64,000 nt of DNA from Pseudorasbora parva (taxonomy: Eukaryota > Chordata > Actinopteri > Cypriniformes > Gobionidae): contig NC_090195.1 of NCBI RefSeq assembly GCF_024679245.1, positions 11,079,874 through 11,143,873 on the forward strand. The letters run 5' to 3'. Shown here in pieces: positions 11,928 through 23,525 of this stretch. Under the pieces are notes generated by a model that saw only the letters and a list, made by a program, of their open reading frames with translations, did not search any database and had not been told where the DNA came from. Position 1 is the stretch's first letter. Every line of letters begins with the position of its first letter. Position numbers and translations under genes: made by a program.

Positions 11928-12731
11928 GCTGTCCAGTTTGTTGAAAAACAGGTCAAGATTGAGTCTGATCCTGTGTTTGGAGATATCCAGGACAAGCATG
12001 GCACAAGTAAGAGTCCAAGAGTCAAGTACACAAACCTTTTAGAGGGAATAGCGTTGCCACCGATGTTGATGTTTCATCCAAAAAGACTAGCATTATGTCG
12101 TCACAACAAGGATACGGCTCTGTATCTAAGCCTAATGGAGGTTGTTTGTTCTGTTCAAATCAACATCCATTGTACAGATGTTTTTCCTTGAAGAAGATGA
12201 CTTAAGGGAATTAGTTTTGATTGTCTAAAGATTGGACATTTGAGCAAAGAGTGTGACAACCGTTTGATCTGTGATGTTTGCGAAGGAACCAATCCAACTA
12301 TCCTGCACATATATCGCAAGGAGGAACCAAAGGTGTCTGCTCTACCTTGTGGTCATACAGGGGCCGGTAGGGAGAGGAGTTTAATGCCAATCATACCGTT
12401 GCAAGAAAAGGCTATTAAAGGTAACAGGGTGGTGCAGACATATGCTTTTCTAGATTCGGGAAGTTCAGCTACCTTTTGTTCGGAGGATCTAATGAAAGAG
12501 CTGAATATGAACGGAAAGAGGGTAAATATATTTCTTCGCACCATGGGTCAGGAAAAGTCTGTGTCCTTCAATGTTCTTGATGGATTAGAAGTCAGTGGTG
12601 TAAGCTCCAACCATTTCTTCCCTCTTCCTGCTGTATATATACAGCAGAAGATGCCTGTTAACCTTGAAAACATCATTACTCAAGAGGAGTTATCCAAGTG
12701 GTCATACCTAGACAAGGTTAAGATGCCATAG

Positions 12732-15230
12732 AGAGACTATGCTAATGTATGTCCGACCAGAACGGGACAAACCTCGTCCCGGTGTCTTTCTCCAGAACTC
12801 CTGGGAGCAGCACCACCAGGGGAAAGGTATACAGACAGCCTCGGCCAAGTCTGCACCATGGCAACCCCAGAGGGGCTGGATAAGCCAAAGGAGCTCCACC
12901 ACCACCTCCTTCTTCAGAACTATCCCATACGGAAATGTAATATATGTACATATATGTCCCTATATCCGAGTAGTGATGTCATATATGTTTCATATAAGGC
13001 AATACATTATTAGCACATATATCCATTCTCATGATATATGAAGATATAGGTTTATGCCATGTATGAAATACCCATAGAAGAATTATTATATATACATATA
13101 TTAAAATTATTTATATGTTGACTTTTTATATGGTACTGTATGTTAACGCCATATATGCGAACAATATATGTTGAATTTATATATATATATAAGTTTATTT
13201 AAACATAATGTATGCAAACATTCAGTATGCTTGTATAGTATTTTATAAGGATTTATATAGTGGTGTTTGAATCCTGGCATTTCATTCTAATTTAGTTTTG
13301 GTTCAGGCTTCGGACATTAAAAGCTCCATGTGTGTTTTTCTCCCCGTTGTGAGTGTACAGTTTGAGCATTCACTTGGTCTCGTGAGCATCTAGTTTTGCT
13401 TGGACAGTATATACTCTTTTGTCCATGTGTTTAGGGTTGTTTGTTTAGCATGCGGCTTGTGCTCATCATTAGCCATGGCGTGTACACTCATGACATTTTT
13501 CATCCTGTCCTCTAGAGGGCAACAAAGGGAGGAAGGGGTTTTAAGGTTACGAGTAGCATAGAGGAGAGGCATAGCAATGGAGCATGGGTGAAAATGCCTG
13601 GAATCACATTGCGTTTGAGAGTTAAGTGAATTGTACATTCTAATGCTTTACAATCTTATTCAAATGCACATTTTGATGTACCCATAAAAATGTTAATTCA
13701 TAGTGTTTGGAAGTTTGCAGAGAAGCTAGCAGAGGACTCTGTTATGGGGCTTGAGTGCACTGATACCTACTTCTGACCTGTGTTGTGCCGGCGCCTAATC
13801 TAGGATTTAGGATTGTATATCTTCATTGCCTGCTTGGACTGGGCCTTCTACAACACTCATATAAGAGACTTGCATTGCAGACTGTATATCCTTTTCCCTC
13901 TACAGCATTTTGAATTGTTTGGTACTGTTTTTTGTTTGTGTATCACTAGTATTTTGAGTTTGGAATTGATGTACTGTTGTTGTTTTTTTTACTTATAGTG
14001 TTAAGCTTCGATATTCACAATGCTGTCTTGGATATCTGTCCATGTGCTAATTGTTACTATGTTATCTAATTCAGTGGTTAAATAGATACAATTTATTTCC
14101 ACTCCCACATTTAGAATCTTACAGTTAGTTTGAACACAAACTATTGGCAAAAGTGAATTCCCGTTTTTTTAGGCTTTCTTGTTGTATAAAAAACTAAGGA
14201 GAGCCAGTTACAAGCATGACAGGGTTTGTTTGTTTCGATTGTTTATTTTTGAAGTCTAATAAAAAGCCCATTAACCTCTGCACCCTTGAGTCCTTCATCT
14301 CTTGCCTCACCTGACAATAAGTAACATTATAAATATTTTATATTTTAAATGTCATTTGTTTTATACATAGTATATATTTTAAGACCCTACGACATTTGAC
14401 ATTGATAGTGATTTGTCACATTTAAACATATGTTGACTAAAGATATATGTCAATATATGGAATTTCTGATGCTGTGCATATATGTGCATTTATGTTTTTA
14501 CTCTATATGAGCATATTAGGATATTTCATATATGAGACCTATATGTCAAAATATGTATTATACATTCATAAACATATATAATATATGGGATACATTTATA
14601 TGTCAATATATGGAATTGTTCCAATTTCTAATATGTTTCATATATGTTTTTACTTTATATATCACATATATCGCATATATTGATATTTCATATATACACA
14701 TATATTGCATTTCCGTATGGGATAAAGTACCGGCTGTAAAACCTTGACTCTCTGCTGTGGGGAGGGACCCTCTCTATAGCCTCTTTTTGGAGAAGAGTCT
14801 GTACTTCTTGTTCCATAACCAGAGCATGCTTGGGGCTGACCACTGTGGATACCACCCCGTTATATCTGCAGGACCCAATCAGAGATAGTTGGCAGAAGTT
14901 TCCATGCTGCCAGAAAATCTACTAAGGGAACCAGCCTCTCAAGGCCAGCCTCTGGTATTTGTTGAGCGGTCAGCTCGGTGTCCTGAAACGGCACACCGGC
15001 AGGGAGCAACCAAACTGACCCTCTTTGAGCCCTCCTCGGAGGGCGCAAGCTCCCCCGTGCCGCTAAGTTTCCGGGCGGACATGGAGACGTGCTCGCTGAG
15101 GACCGCTGCACCCTGAAACACCAGAGGTGGCAGGGTTGGCAGAATGGCCCCCTGATGGCACCGAAGGGGGACGGGCACCGTGTAATGTGGTGAACACTGA
15201 CCCACTCCGAAGGGGACTGCTATCAGAAGT
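12732..15230 (-). mobile_element. DIRS-like retroelement reverse-transcriptase remnant (split)
   Basis: On the minus strand, 14889-14723 encodes a frame containing MEQEVQTLLQKEAIERVPP and then SRYFI, the usual N-terminal edge of a DIRS/gypsy-type reverse transcriptase. It continues across the 1.8-kb TIR insertion at 12922 with IVLKKE, matching the family's IVPKKDG block. Minus-strand sequence 15205-14900 (Pro/Arg/Ser-rich) would lie upstream, and 12905-12735 downstream. Stops and frameshifts are frequent and no other domain survives. The choice of DIRS over gypsy is a family-level guess. Confidence 0.5.
12923..14722. mobile_element. 1.8-kb TIR element with CATATATG-type subterminal repeats
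   Basis: The perfect inverted termini TCCCATACGGAAATG and CATTTCCGTATGGGA are flanked by TA (12921-12922 and 14723-14724), and the interruption falls inside a reverse-transcriptase frame. About 300 bp at the left end and 350 bp at the right end are packed with ATATATG, CATATATG and TTTCATATATG words in both orientations. The centre (13260-14330) is ordinary AT-rich DNA with no protein of recognisable family. TA duplication suggests a Tc1/mariner-type mobiliser, but I do not recognise the family. Confidence 0.75.
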
Positions 15231-15275
15231 CTGACCCTTCCGGTGTCAGGACTTTATTTTATTTTTAATGCGTCA

Positions 15276-15355
15276 ATATCAACCAGACAAGTAAAAACGG
15301 TCTGGATGAAAGGCTGCATATAAAAAATAGCATTTATCGAATCAAATGCAGCCAA

Positions 15356-15411
<56 letters not shown>

Positions 15412-16870
15412 GATTTTATTTATAATGCACTTTTCATTCCAAAGAATCTCAAAGTGCAACAAGGGGGGGGAATAACAACAAAAAATGAATAACAAGTAAA
15501 AATATAGAATACTACAAACAATCAACCAACACAGAAAACAGAACAGAAAACAGAGCTGATGGTGAACAGAAAATAGCTGATGGTGGACAGAAAACAGCTG
15601 ATGGTGGAAGTCTCTGTTAGCTCCGCAGCACACTGTGGTCCACTCCATGTTTCAGATGTCTCCCAGCGGCAGTGTCCCGATGACATCGCAGAGGCAGGAC
15701 AGCTGAAGACCAGATGATGGGTCTTCTTGACGATTCAAACGATGGGGATCGCCGCAGCACCATGCAGGAGGCAGAACATTTTTTCGGGCACTTCTGTGGA
15801 CACACCGGGGTCGGCGCAGAAGTCCAAGCCGCTCCTCGGCCGCAATGCAGGACGGAACAGCGGCGCAGCCGAGAAGCGGAACATCCCAACATCATGCCGG
15901 ACGCCGATTACGATGGCCCAGATGACGCTAGCCCGGTGCAAACTTCAGCCACCATGCAGCTTAAGCCCAAGGGAGACCACCAGTGAGCAGTCGCGACGAG
16001 AAACATCAAATGTCCACCAAACCAGAACCAACCGCAGCAATTCAAACGTAAACATTAGAAGCGGTGGAAAACGGCGAAACGAGGAACAACGTCCTCTCAG
16101 TGGCTGCCAGCAATCAGCAACAGCCCCAATTGTAGCTCTGACTGTTAGACTAGTCACAAACATAAGGAAATAAAATAAAATCTAAATCTAATAGTACATT
16201 AACATGATCATTTGTGGGTGGAGAAGCGGCGAACAGACGACGCCAGCGTCCTCTCCCCCACGTTGCCTAGCAACCTCCAAAAATATTAAAACCACTCAGC
16301 TCATACTCCTTTCCTCCGGACTATTTGAAATAGTAAGGAACGTTCATCAATGATGCAGAGCGTATGAAATGAATCATTACTCTACACCCGATTCACGCTC
16401 AGAAAGGAGCATCAAAGCTCTTCATCGTGGCTGGAGAGACTCGTCACTTTAGAAATGCACTTCCAAGTAAAAAACTATAGAAATGATCCCTGAAAGTATA
16501 GTCTATCAACCTAAAATATCAACCTAGACAAGTAAAAACGGTCTGGACGAAAGGCTGAATATGATGTGTTAAAACAGATAATCTTCTAAAAAGTATTTAT
16601 CATTTAACTCCTCAGAATTAAATGCAGCCAAATATCAACCAGACAAGAAGACACGGTCTGGATGAAAGGCTGAATATACTAACTATATTAATACAGATTA
16701 TTTTCAGAAAAGAATTTATCATTTAAATCCTCAGAATTAAATGCAGTCGAATATCAACCAGGCAAGTAAAAACAGTATGGACAGCAAACAGCATAACAGC
16801 ATAAAGCATTAAGTCAAATGCATTGATTCTTAATGCTGGATCTGGTGGTATTCTGGAATTGAGTAAGGGG
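15276..16870. repeat. Interrupted ~117-bp satellite
   Basis: Units start ATATCAACC, followed by AGACAAGTAAAAACGGTCTG and a GAAAGGCTG(A/C)ATAT block, and end near AAATGCAGCCAA. Starts are at 15276, 16516, 16632 and 16751, giving periods of 116 and 119 bp for the contiguous units. The first unit is cut short at about 15354 by an antisense LINE tail plus other sequence up to about 16510. Confidence 0.75.
15355..16190 (-). mobile_element. Antisense LINE 3' tail with (ATA)n
   Basis: A (ATA)n tract (15356-15411) is followed by ATTTTATTTATAATGCACTT and a GC-rich block up to about 16100. This arrangement matches an inverted LINE or LINE-tailed SINE whose 3' end points left. Overlapping open frames in the GC-rich block (15714-16173) have no recognisable domain and look like non-coding shadows. 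Confidence 0.45.
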
Positions 16871-17112
16871 AGTGAACCAGCCTTTTTTTAAATATCTTTC
16901 AGATAAGAAAGATATACAAAAATGGCTGGTTCACTGCCCTTACTCAATTCCAGAATCTTTCAAAATGATCCAGACACACTAGATCAAGTTGATGGCGCTC
17001 TCTTCTAACAAGCTGATGACCAGAATCGGCTGTGTTAAATAGAGGAGACGTACAAAACATGCTGAGTGTTGGGTCACCAGATCCAGCATTAAGAACCAAT
17101 GCATTAGACTTA
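16811..17112. repeat. Nested hairpin
   Basis: The outer arms 16811-16847 and 17074-17112 pair (TTAATGCTGGATCTGGTG against CACCAGATCCAGCATTAA). The inner arms 16852-16890 and 16920-16957 pair (TTCTGGAATTGAGTAAGG against CCTTACTCAATTCCAGAA). The right side carries about 115 unpaired bases between the two arms. It is a non-coding foldback. Confidence 0.65.
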
Positions 17113-17340
17113 ATGTTATGTAAAAGCAAACTTAGTTAATATCTAATGAAATATACTTATCTTACCTTGATATAGAGTTTATATCACTTGACATGCATGA
17201 TGTTAGTGTTCAAGCTGTGAGTAAGGGGTAACCATTTCATTATAATGTCATTATAAATATAGCCCAAATGTGGCCCATATGGGTGTACATGTCTGCATCA
17301 GTGCTTAGGTATGTTACATGTCATGGATTCTCAGCAAACA

Positions 17341-17710
17341 AAGCCATCACATTGCCTCCGCCGGTTTGCCTTCCCATAGTGCATCCTGGTGCCGTGACCC
17401 TGTCACTGGATCATCACTGTTCTTTTCTTTGACAACTTTTGATAGATAGAATCGTATTGACCACTGCAGAACAGAAACGACCAAGATGCTCTGACACAGT
17501 CGTCTAGCCATTATAATTTGGCCCTTGTCAAACTCGCTCAAATCCTTACGCTTGTCTATTTTTCCTGCTTATAACACATCAACTTTGAGGACAAAATGTT
17601 CACTTGGTGCCTAATATATCCCACCCACTAACAGACACTATGATGAAGAGATAATCACTTCACCTATCAGTGGTTATAATAATATGCCTGATCGTTGTGT
17701 ATACTATGAT
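17341..17710 (-). mobile_element. Internally deleted Tc1-like element (transposase start)
   Basis: On the minus strand, 17541-17347 begins MSEFDKGQIIMARRLCQS, the N-terminus of a Tc1 transposase subfamily, and soon jumps to a C-terminal-like stretch ending DALWEGKPAEAM. The middle of the gene is therefore deleted. The 5' side (17545-17710, plus-strand reading) is the matching untranslated end. A second, more decayed copy lies in the duplicated segment at about 48240-48400, so the insertion predates that duplication. Confidence 0.65.
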
Positions 17711-18550
17711 AAAATTAAATGTATATTATTTAACAAACTATGGATTTTTTTAAAATTCACACTTTTTTAGAACCAATTAAATGTTGAGTAAATTAAATCA
17801 ACTCACTAATGTCCTTTTAAACAAACATCATGCAACGCATTCAATTCTAAAAGCAGATATAACTCCAATTGTGGTGCATCTATCTTCCATCTGCTGTTCT
17901 TTGAAACCATGACAAGCTCTGTGGACCCACTTTGGCCTGCATCATAGATACCACAGCACATTTCCACCATTGGTGGTTTACCATGGTAAAGCGCTTTATT
18001 TCGTTATAAATGATCATCGTGGCTGATAGCAGTGAAAAACAGGACGTGGTTAACTCCCACTGAACAGAGTATGTTTGACGTAAAGTTTAGAACATGTTCA
18101 TCTGCATCTTTGCCTTTAGATATTACTCAGGCAAATGTATACAGATTCATTTCAGTTCTGTTTGCACTTCTTTAAAAACATTGTTCTAATAGAGGGATGA
18201 CTAGATACTGAATGCAACTGTATCCATTGAACCATAGTTGTGAAAAAGTCTAATGTGTATGAGCACAAAAGATGATGTGTATATTATATATTTTGAAAGT
18301 ATGATTTAAGAAGTATTATTCAGGGGTGTATAAATAACTTCTGTCAGTGTCCAATCCTCATTTCTCATTATAAAATGACCAAACTTAATTTTACCAGCAT
18401 CAGTGGACTTGGAGTATTTGATCATTTCACATACTCACATGTAAATTGTGTCAGGATCATTTTCTCGTGCTCTCTTTTTGTGGTTTGTGACTCTCTTTCT
18501 TTCAGAACATCAACTGCTGTAAGGATGTGTCACATCCCTCGTTTGGTTAC
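17460..18550 (+). repeat. Local segmental duplication, copy A (no Ig gene)
   Basis: This is colinear with 48240-49062 plus 50122-50280. It includes the Tc1 relic, the TGGTTTACCATGGTAAAGCG word, the GGTGTATAAATAACTTC word and, to the right, a chemokine intron/exon-2 relic. Copy A passes directly from ...ATTTTACC to AGCATCAGTGG at about 18394. In copy B these are separated by 49063-50121, which contains the whole Ig receptor gene. Confidence 0.75.
18506..18547 (+). pseudogene. CC-chemokine exon 2 relic
   Basis: After a pyrimidine-rich acceptor (TCTCTTTCTTTCAG), the sequence reads INCCKDVS and resembles exon 2 of chemokine 4 at 29284 (CTGCTGTAAGGAGGTGTC there, CTGCTGTAAGGATGTGTC here). The frame decays after about 14 residues; there is no third cysteine, donor or further exon. 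In copy B (50240-50280) the same place has lost a CC codon. A minor relic, but it shows the duplicated segments once carried a chemokine gene. Confidence 0.55.
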
Positions 18551-19299
18551 GGAAGCCCTGAACCGCATGGTGATATATATTTTTCACTCAATTATGTCAT
18601 AATAATGAGATCTTATGTCGTTTTAACAATATCTTTCTCATAATAACGAGACGTTATATCGTAAAAACAACATAATTTTCTTGTTAAAACAACATATATT
18701 TTCTCCTAATAAGGCCATGTGTTGTATAGTAATAATAATGCATTTTATTTAAAAGCGCCTTTCAAAACACTCAAGGACACTTTACAGGGAAAAACAGCAA
18801 TTACAATATAAATGCATAAATCAACACACTTAAAACACACATGCATCATAGAGACAGAAAAAGTAAATCATAAATAAGCCTGTGTAAAAAGGTAGGACTT
18901 AAGTCGAGATTTAAAAGTACGTACTGTGAATATTACGGACATCGAGAGGGAGAGAGTTCCGCAAGCGAGGGGCCGCATGGCTAAAAGTTTTTAAGCGTAT
19001 AGGTGGTAAGAAAAGAGAGAGTGAGAGTGAGGATCGTAAAGTGCGTGAAGGAGTGTAAATATGAAGAAGATCAGTAAGAAAGTGAGAAGCTAGACTGTGA
19101 ATGTGAGAAGCAGGATTTTAAAGTCAAGTCTATATTTCACTGGTAGCCAGTGAAGTTGCTGGAGAGTACGTGAAATGTGCATGGTAGAAGGGGTTCTAGT
19201 AAGAACACGAGCCGCAGAGTTCTGAACCAACTGGAGTTTATGGATAAGTTTGGAAGGAAGACCAGTAAGAAGAGCGTTGCAATACGTGAAGTAACCAGT

Positions 19300-20087
19300 C
19301 TAGAGGGCTGCATTGGGATTGAGTCCCGCCGGGTCCCGCGGGAACCAATGCAAATCTCGTTGGAGCGGGAGGTTTGAATTTTGCTACAGGGGGGGAATGG
19401 GCGGCTAAAAAAAAGGGAGGTTGCCTAGCGTCATGATGGAGAAGATGTCAATAGATGATGTAGAAAAGAACCTCAAACGAGGTATTTACAGCACAAAAGC
19501 TAAGCAAGGAAAGTCTGACATTTGGAGAAGTTTCTCAATTGTTTGTGATAAACATGGAAAGGAGCTGGACTTTGTTCATTGTGACAAATGTGCAAAAATA
19601 CTCATCTACAATGGGCACAAATCCGGCACGTCTGGGTTGAGGCGACACACCTGCTCTGTTCTCCCCGGGTCAAAGTTTTCATGTAGCCTAGTTTATCATA
19701 TTATGTTCTGTTTTTTTTTTTTTTTTTTTGCAAAGCAGTCTATTTTTATGTGCAAAGTTTTTGATAAAAACGAAATTATATTTGAATTTATTGTGTGTTT
19801 TGTCTTTTTTTTTTTTTTACATGCAGGCCAGAGAAACAAAACAAACAACCCCATGAAATAGTGTTTTGTTTTCCTGCGGGACGGGAGAAGACACAAAATC
19901 AATGCATCTATATTATTGTGCGGGAATAAATTCTCAGAGTTTTGCGGGTGCGGGCGGGAGTGGACATACATATTGCGGGAGCGGGCGGGAGTGTAACACA
20001 TACGTTGCAGGAGCGGGCGGTAATGGTCAGAAATTCGGCGGGCGCGGGCGAGAGCCGGATGAAGAAAACAGTCCCGCGCAGGGCTCT
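19300..20087 (+). mobile_element. hAT element with BED-finger exon, inside the LINE
   Basis: The ends are related inverted repeats (AGAGGGCTGCATTGGGATTG, and AGAGCCCTGCGCGGGACTG on the other strand). They are flanked by the 8-bp repeats TAACCAGT (19292-19299) and GAACCAGT (20088-20095), one mismatch apart. The element is 788 bp and keeps only the first coding exon. The right subterminal region is a run of GCGGG-rich tandem words (19920-20085). Confidence 0.75.
19433..19690 (+). pseudogene. BED zinc-finger N-terminus of a hAT transposase
   Basis: From ATG at 19433 the frame reads MMEKMSIDDVEKNLKRG and then a BED finger: the W..F pair in DIWRSFSIV, the CxxC of VHCDKCAKI, and the closing His/Cys of GLRRHTC. 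It is undamaged through about 85 residues, then runs into poly-T/poly-A tracts. The catalytic RNase-H-like domain is missing, so the fragment cannot transpose. An intact isolated BED finger is noteworthy but probably recent debris. Confidence 0.65.
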
Positions 20088-20641
20088 GAACCAGTGAATT
20101 AATGAGAATTGCAGTGTTGTTCATTGAAAGGGATAGACGAAGGCGATTAATATTACGCAGATGAAAATATTAAGGGCTTCAAATGAAAGTGTGCTATCCC
20201 AAATTACACCCAAACTCTTAACCTGTGAAGAGGGATAAATGAGATGTTGATCAATATCCACAGGTATGTAGTCAGAGTTTGCCAATGTGGATTTTGTCCT
20301 AACAAGTAGGACCTCGGTTTTGCTACTATTAAGCTAGGAACACACCAAGCCGACGCCGATCAACTAGTGGCGACGAAATTAAACTGCTGAGTCGGCTCAC
20401 GTTGGCAGCGTCTTGGGTCCAAAGCGGTCCAAAGTTGCCCTGACACACCAAGCCGACGCTCGACATCAGACGGCCGCGCGTCCGTTCTGCGCCTGCGTAA
20501 GAGGAAATACCTTTCCGTCCCAGCTGGTGGCAGTAGTCTGTTTTCGTTATTCGAAGCGGGAAACCGGAAGAGATATAAAGATATCAGCTGTCGTTTTCGT
20601 TTCCCCACACAGACGGATTCGTGCATTTCAGATCGTTGCAA

Positions 20642-20737
20642 ATGGCATTTCCGTTGTCAGCCGTTGGTCTTTTACTTGTGGAAGAGGTAGGTAGAAGCAG
20701 ACGCGAAAAATACGAGGAACGCTCACTAAATGGGTGA
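20642..20737 (+). pseudogene. Possible Harbinger transposase N-terminus
   Basis: A 31-codon frame starts MAFPLSAVGLLLVEE and continues with Arg/Glu-rich sequence before a TGA. This resembles the start of Harbinger transposases, which typically begin with a short hydrophobic then acidic/basic region. No further transposase sequence follows. The call is tentative. Confidence 0.35.
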
Positions 20738-21902
20738 AACCAGGATACCCGAAGTCGAAATGTGAAACCATAGATTATTACACTTGTTCACCTATCAATG
20801 AACCATAACAATAACAGGGCATAGCTCAAACAATACCCTGCAAATTGGCTCATTCAGATGCATTGTGGAAGTTAATGTGACTATCTGAACAATGGCCACT
20901 TACCCAAAGGATTGTTAAAATAAATATATATGTATGACGCATTCTGTCTGATTTACAGTAAATTATGTTTGTGACAATGCTTGGTGCTAGTTCAATGAAT
21001 TATGACAGAATTTGTATATATTTTTTTCATTGGAAACATGCCTATGGTGACATTTCTTCAAAATGATATCATGCTGCTTCTTGCACATCACATAACAGCA
21101 GTTTGGAAATGAAATCTCCAGTGGCACAGAAATGTTAATGAAAACAATGTAACACTAAATCATACACTGAACTTAACTGACAGTAACCATGCTAACTATT
21201 AATTTACAGATATTGCACTTTGATAACATTGTATTGTGGAAGTAACACATAATGAAAATATGTCTCTATTAATTGAAAATCTATTTATTCTTAAATTAAA
21301 ACATCAATAATGATGTGTTTGTTTACCCTGCTAGTTAGATGTCAAATTGCAAAATAAGGGTTAGAATTCTGCATCATCTTGTGTTTTGTGATCCTTTTTT
21401 ACATAAAGAACTGTGAATGCAAGTACCCAAAGGCAACTTATTTTCCAATGTTCAGTACAATGGGCACAAATAGCTATGTAGAGAATAGCTATAAAAGTAG
21501 CTATATAGGTAGATTCAGCCAAGGGTGTACTGGGCCGTAGCTCAGCCTTAATGAAGCTGGGCTCCTCACGGGTGCCAATCCAGGTGTCACTGTTGGTAGT
21601 GGTACCATCTGAGGGTAAACAGGATTCACTTTCAGACAAAGGTTCCTTAAAGACACAATCAAAATGTGAACAATGTGATACAATAGATTCTTACACTTGT
21701 TCACCAATAACCCATAACAATAACTGGGCATAGCTAAAACAATACCCTGCACATTGGCTAAATGGATCTATTCAGATGCACATTGTGGAAGTTGATTTGT
21801 TGAATTACTTGTAAATAGACCCATCTGAACGTTCATTGGCCACTTTACCAAAAGCAAAATGTTAATTTGTTCAAATGGAAAGAAAAAATAAATTACACAT
21901 AC

Positions 21903-22740
<838 letters not shown>

Positions 22741-23525
22741 TAACATTTTCCCGTAGTGTGATACTAAGCTGGCCTTTGCTGGATCATGCTGATCAATTTG
22801 TCTTCACTTGCCTCGGTCCACACAGCCATATATATATATATATATTTAAATATTCACGTGTATCGGAATGAGGAATATAATCAAATGAGACGAGACCTTT
22901 CTTTTACTGTCTCTGGAGGAGACAGGCGTTCTGTGTTCCCTCTTGACTCTGTCGTTTACTTGCTTCGTCACTTCTGTTTTATTTTCTCGTGCACTGGTTT
23001 GCTAGCTGAACAGCAAATCAGAACGATCATATGTCCCGACTGACCGACATGCGGCGACGCCGATTTAACATGTCGAATCGGCTGAAAAACAGCCGACGAG
23101 GACCAACGCTAGCCGACGGCGTGGAACTGTGTGGAACACACCGAGGAAACTTAGTTGGCCGACGCACAAAAACTGCCCGACGGCCGACCGTCGGCTTGGT
23201 GTGTTCCGGCCTTTAAGCTTAAGGAAGTTAGCTGAGAGCCAGTCTTTAATTTCAGCCAAACAACGGGACAGAAGAGGTGATGGGAAAAAGTCAGAGGGTT
23301 TGGAAGATAGGTAGAGCTGGGTGTCATTGGCATAGCAGTGAAAGTGAATGCCATATTTCCTGAAAATATGACCAAGTGGAAGTAGATAGATAATGAATAA
23401 AAGCGGGCCCAAAACAGAGCCCTGAGGAACACCAGTAGTGACTGTCGATGATCTTGATCTGAAGTGCTTTAATTGGACAAACTGAGTATGGCCAGAGAGA
23501 TACGATATAAACCAGGACAGGGGTG

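Larger units (their letters stand above)
9430..12731 (+). mobile_element. BEL/Pao LTR-retrotransposon gag-protease remnant
   Basis: Three + strand blocks form one degraded gag-to-protease region. Block 9442-9640 encodes an Ala/Lys/Glu-rich coiled-coil gag N-terminus. Block 10015-10490 encodes the Pao/BEL-type gag domain. Block 11928-12731 continues gag, passes a degenerate zinc knuckle with one cysteine lost, and reaches an aspartyl protease with the active-site triad Asp-Ser-Gly near 12455. In-frame stops lie between the first two blocks, and a 1.4-kb TIR element (10493-11927) splits gag. Reverse transcriptase, integrase and both LTRs are missing; the remnant ends at 12731 against DIRS-like sequence. 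It is inactive. Confidence 0.75.

Noticed and set aside
15714..16173. Overlapping 90-148-aa frames on both strands
   Set aside because: They arise from a GC-rich retroelement tail; no domain, several overlapping frames equally open, no splice signals.
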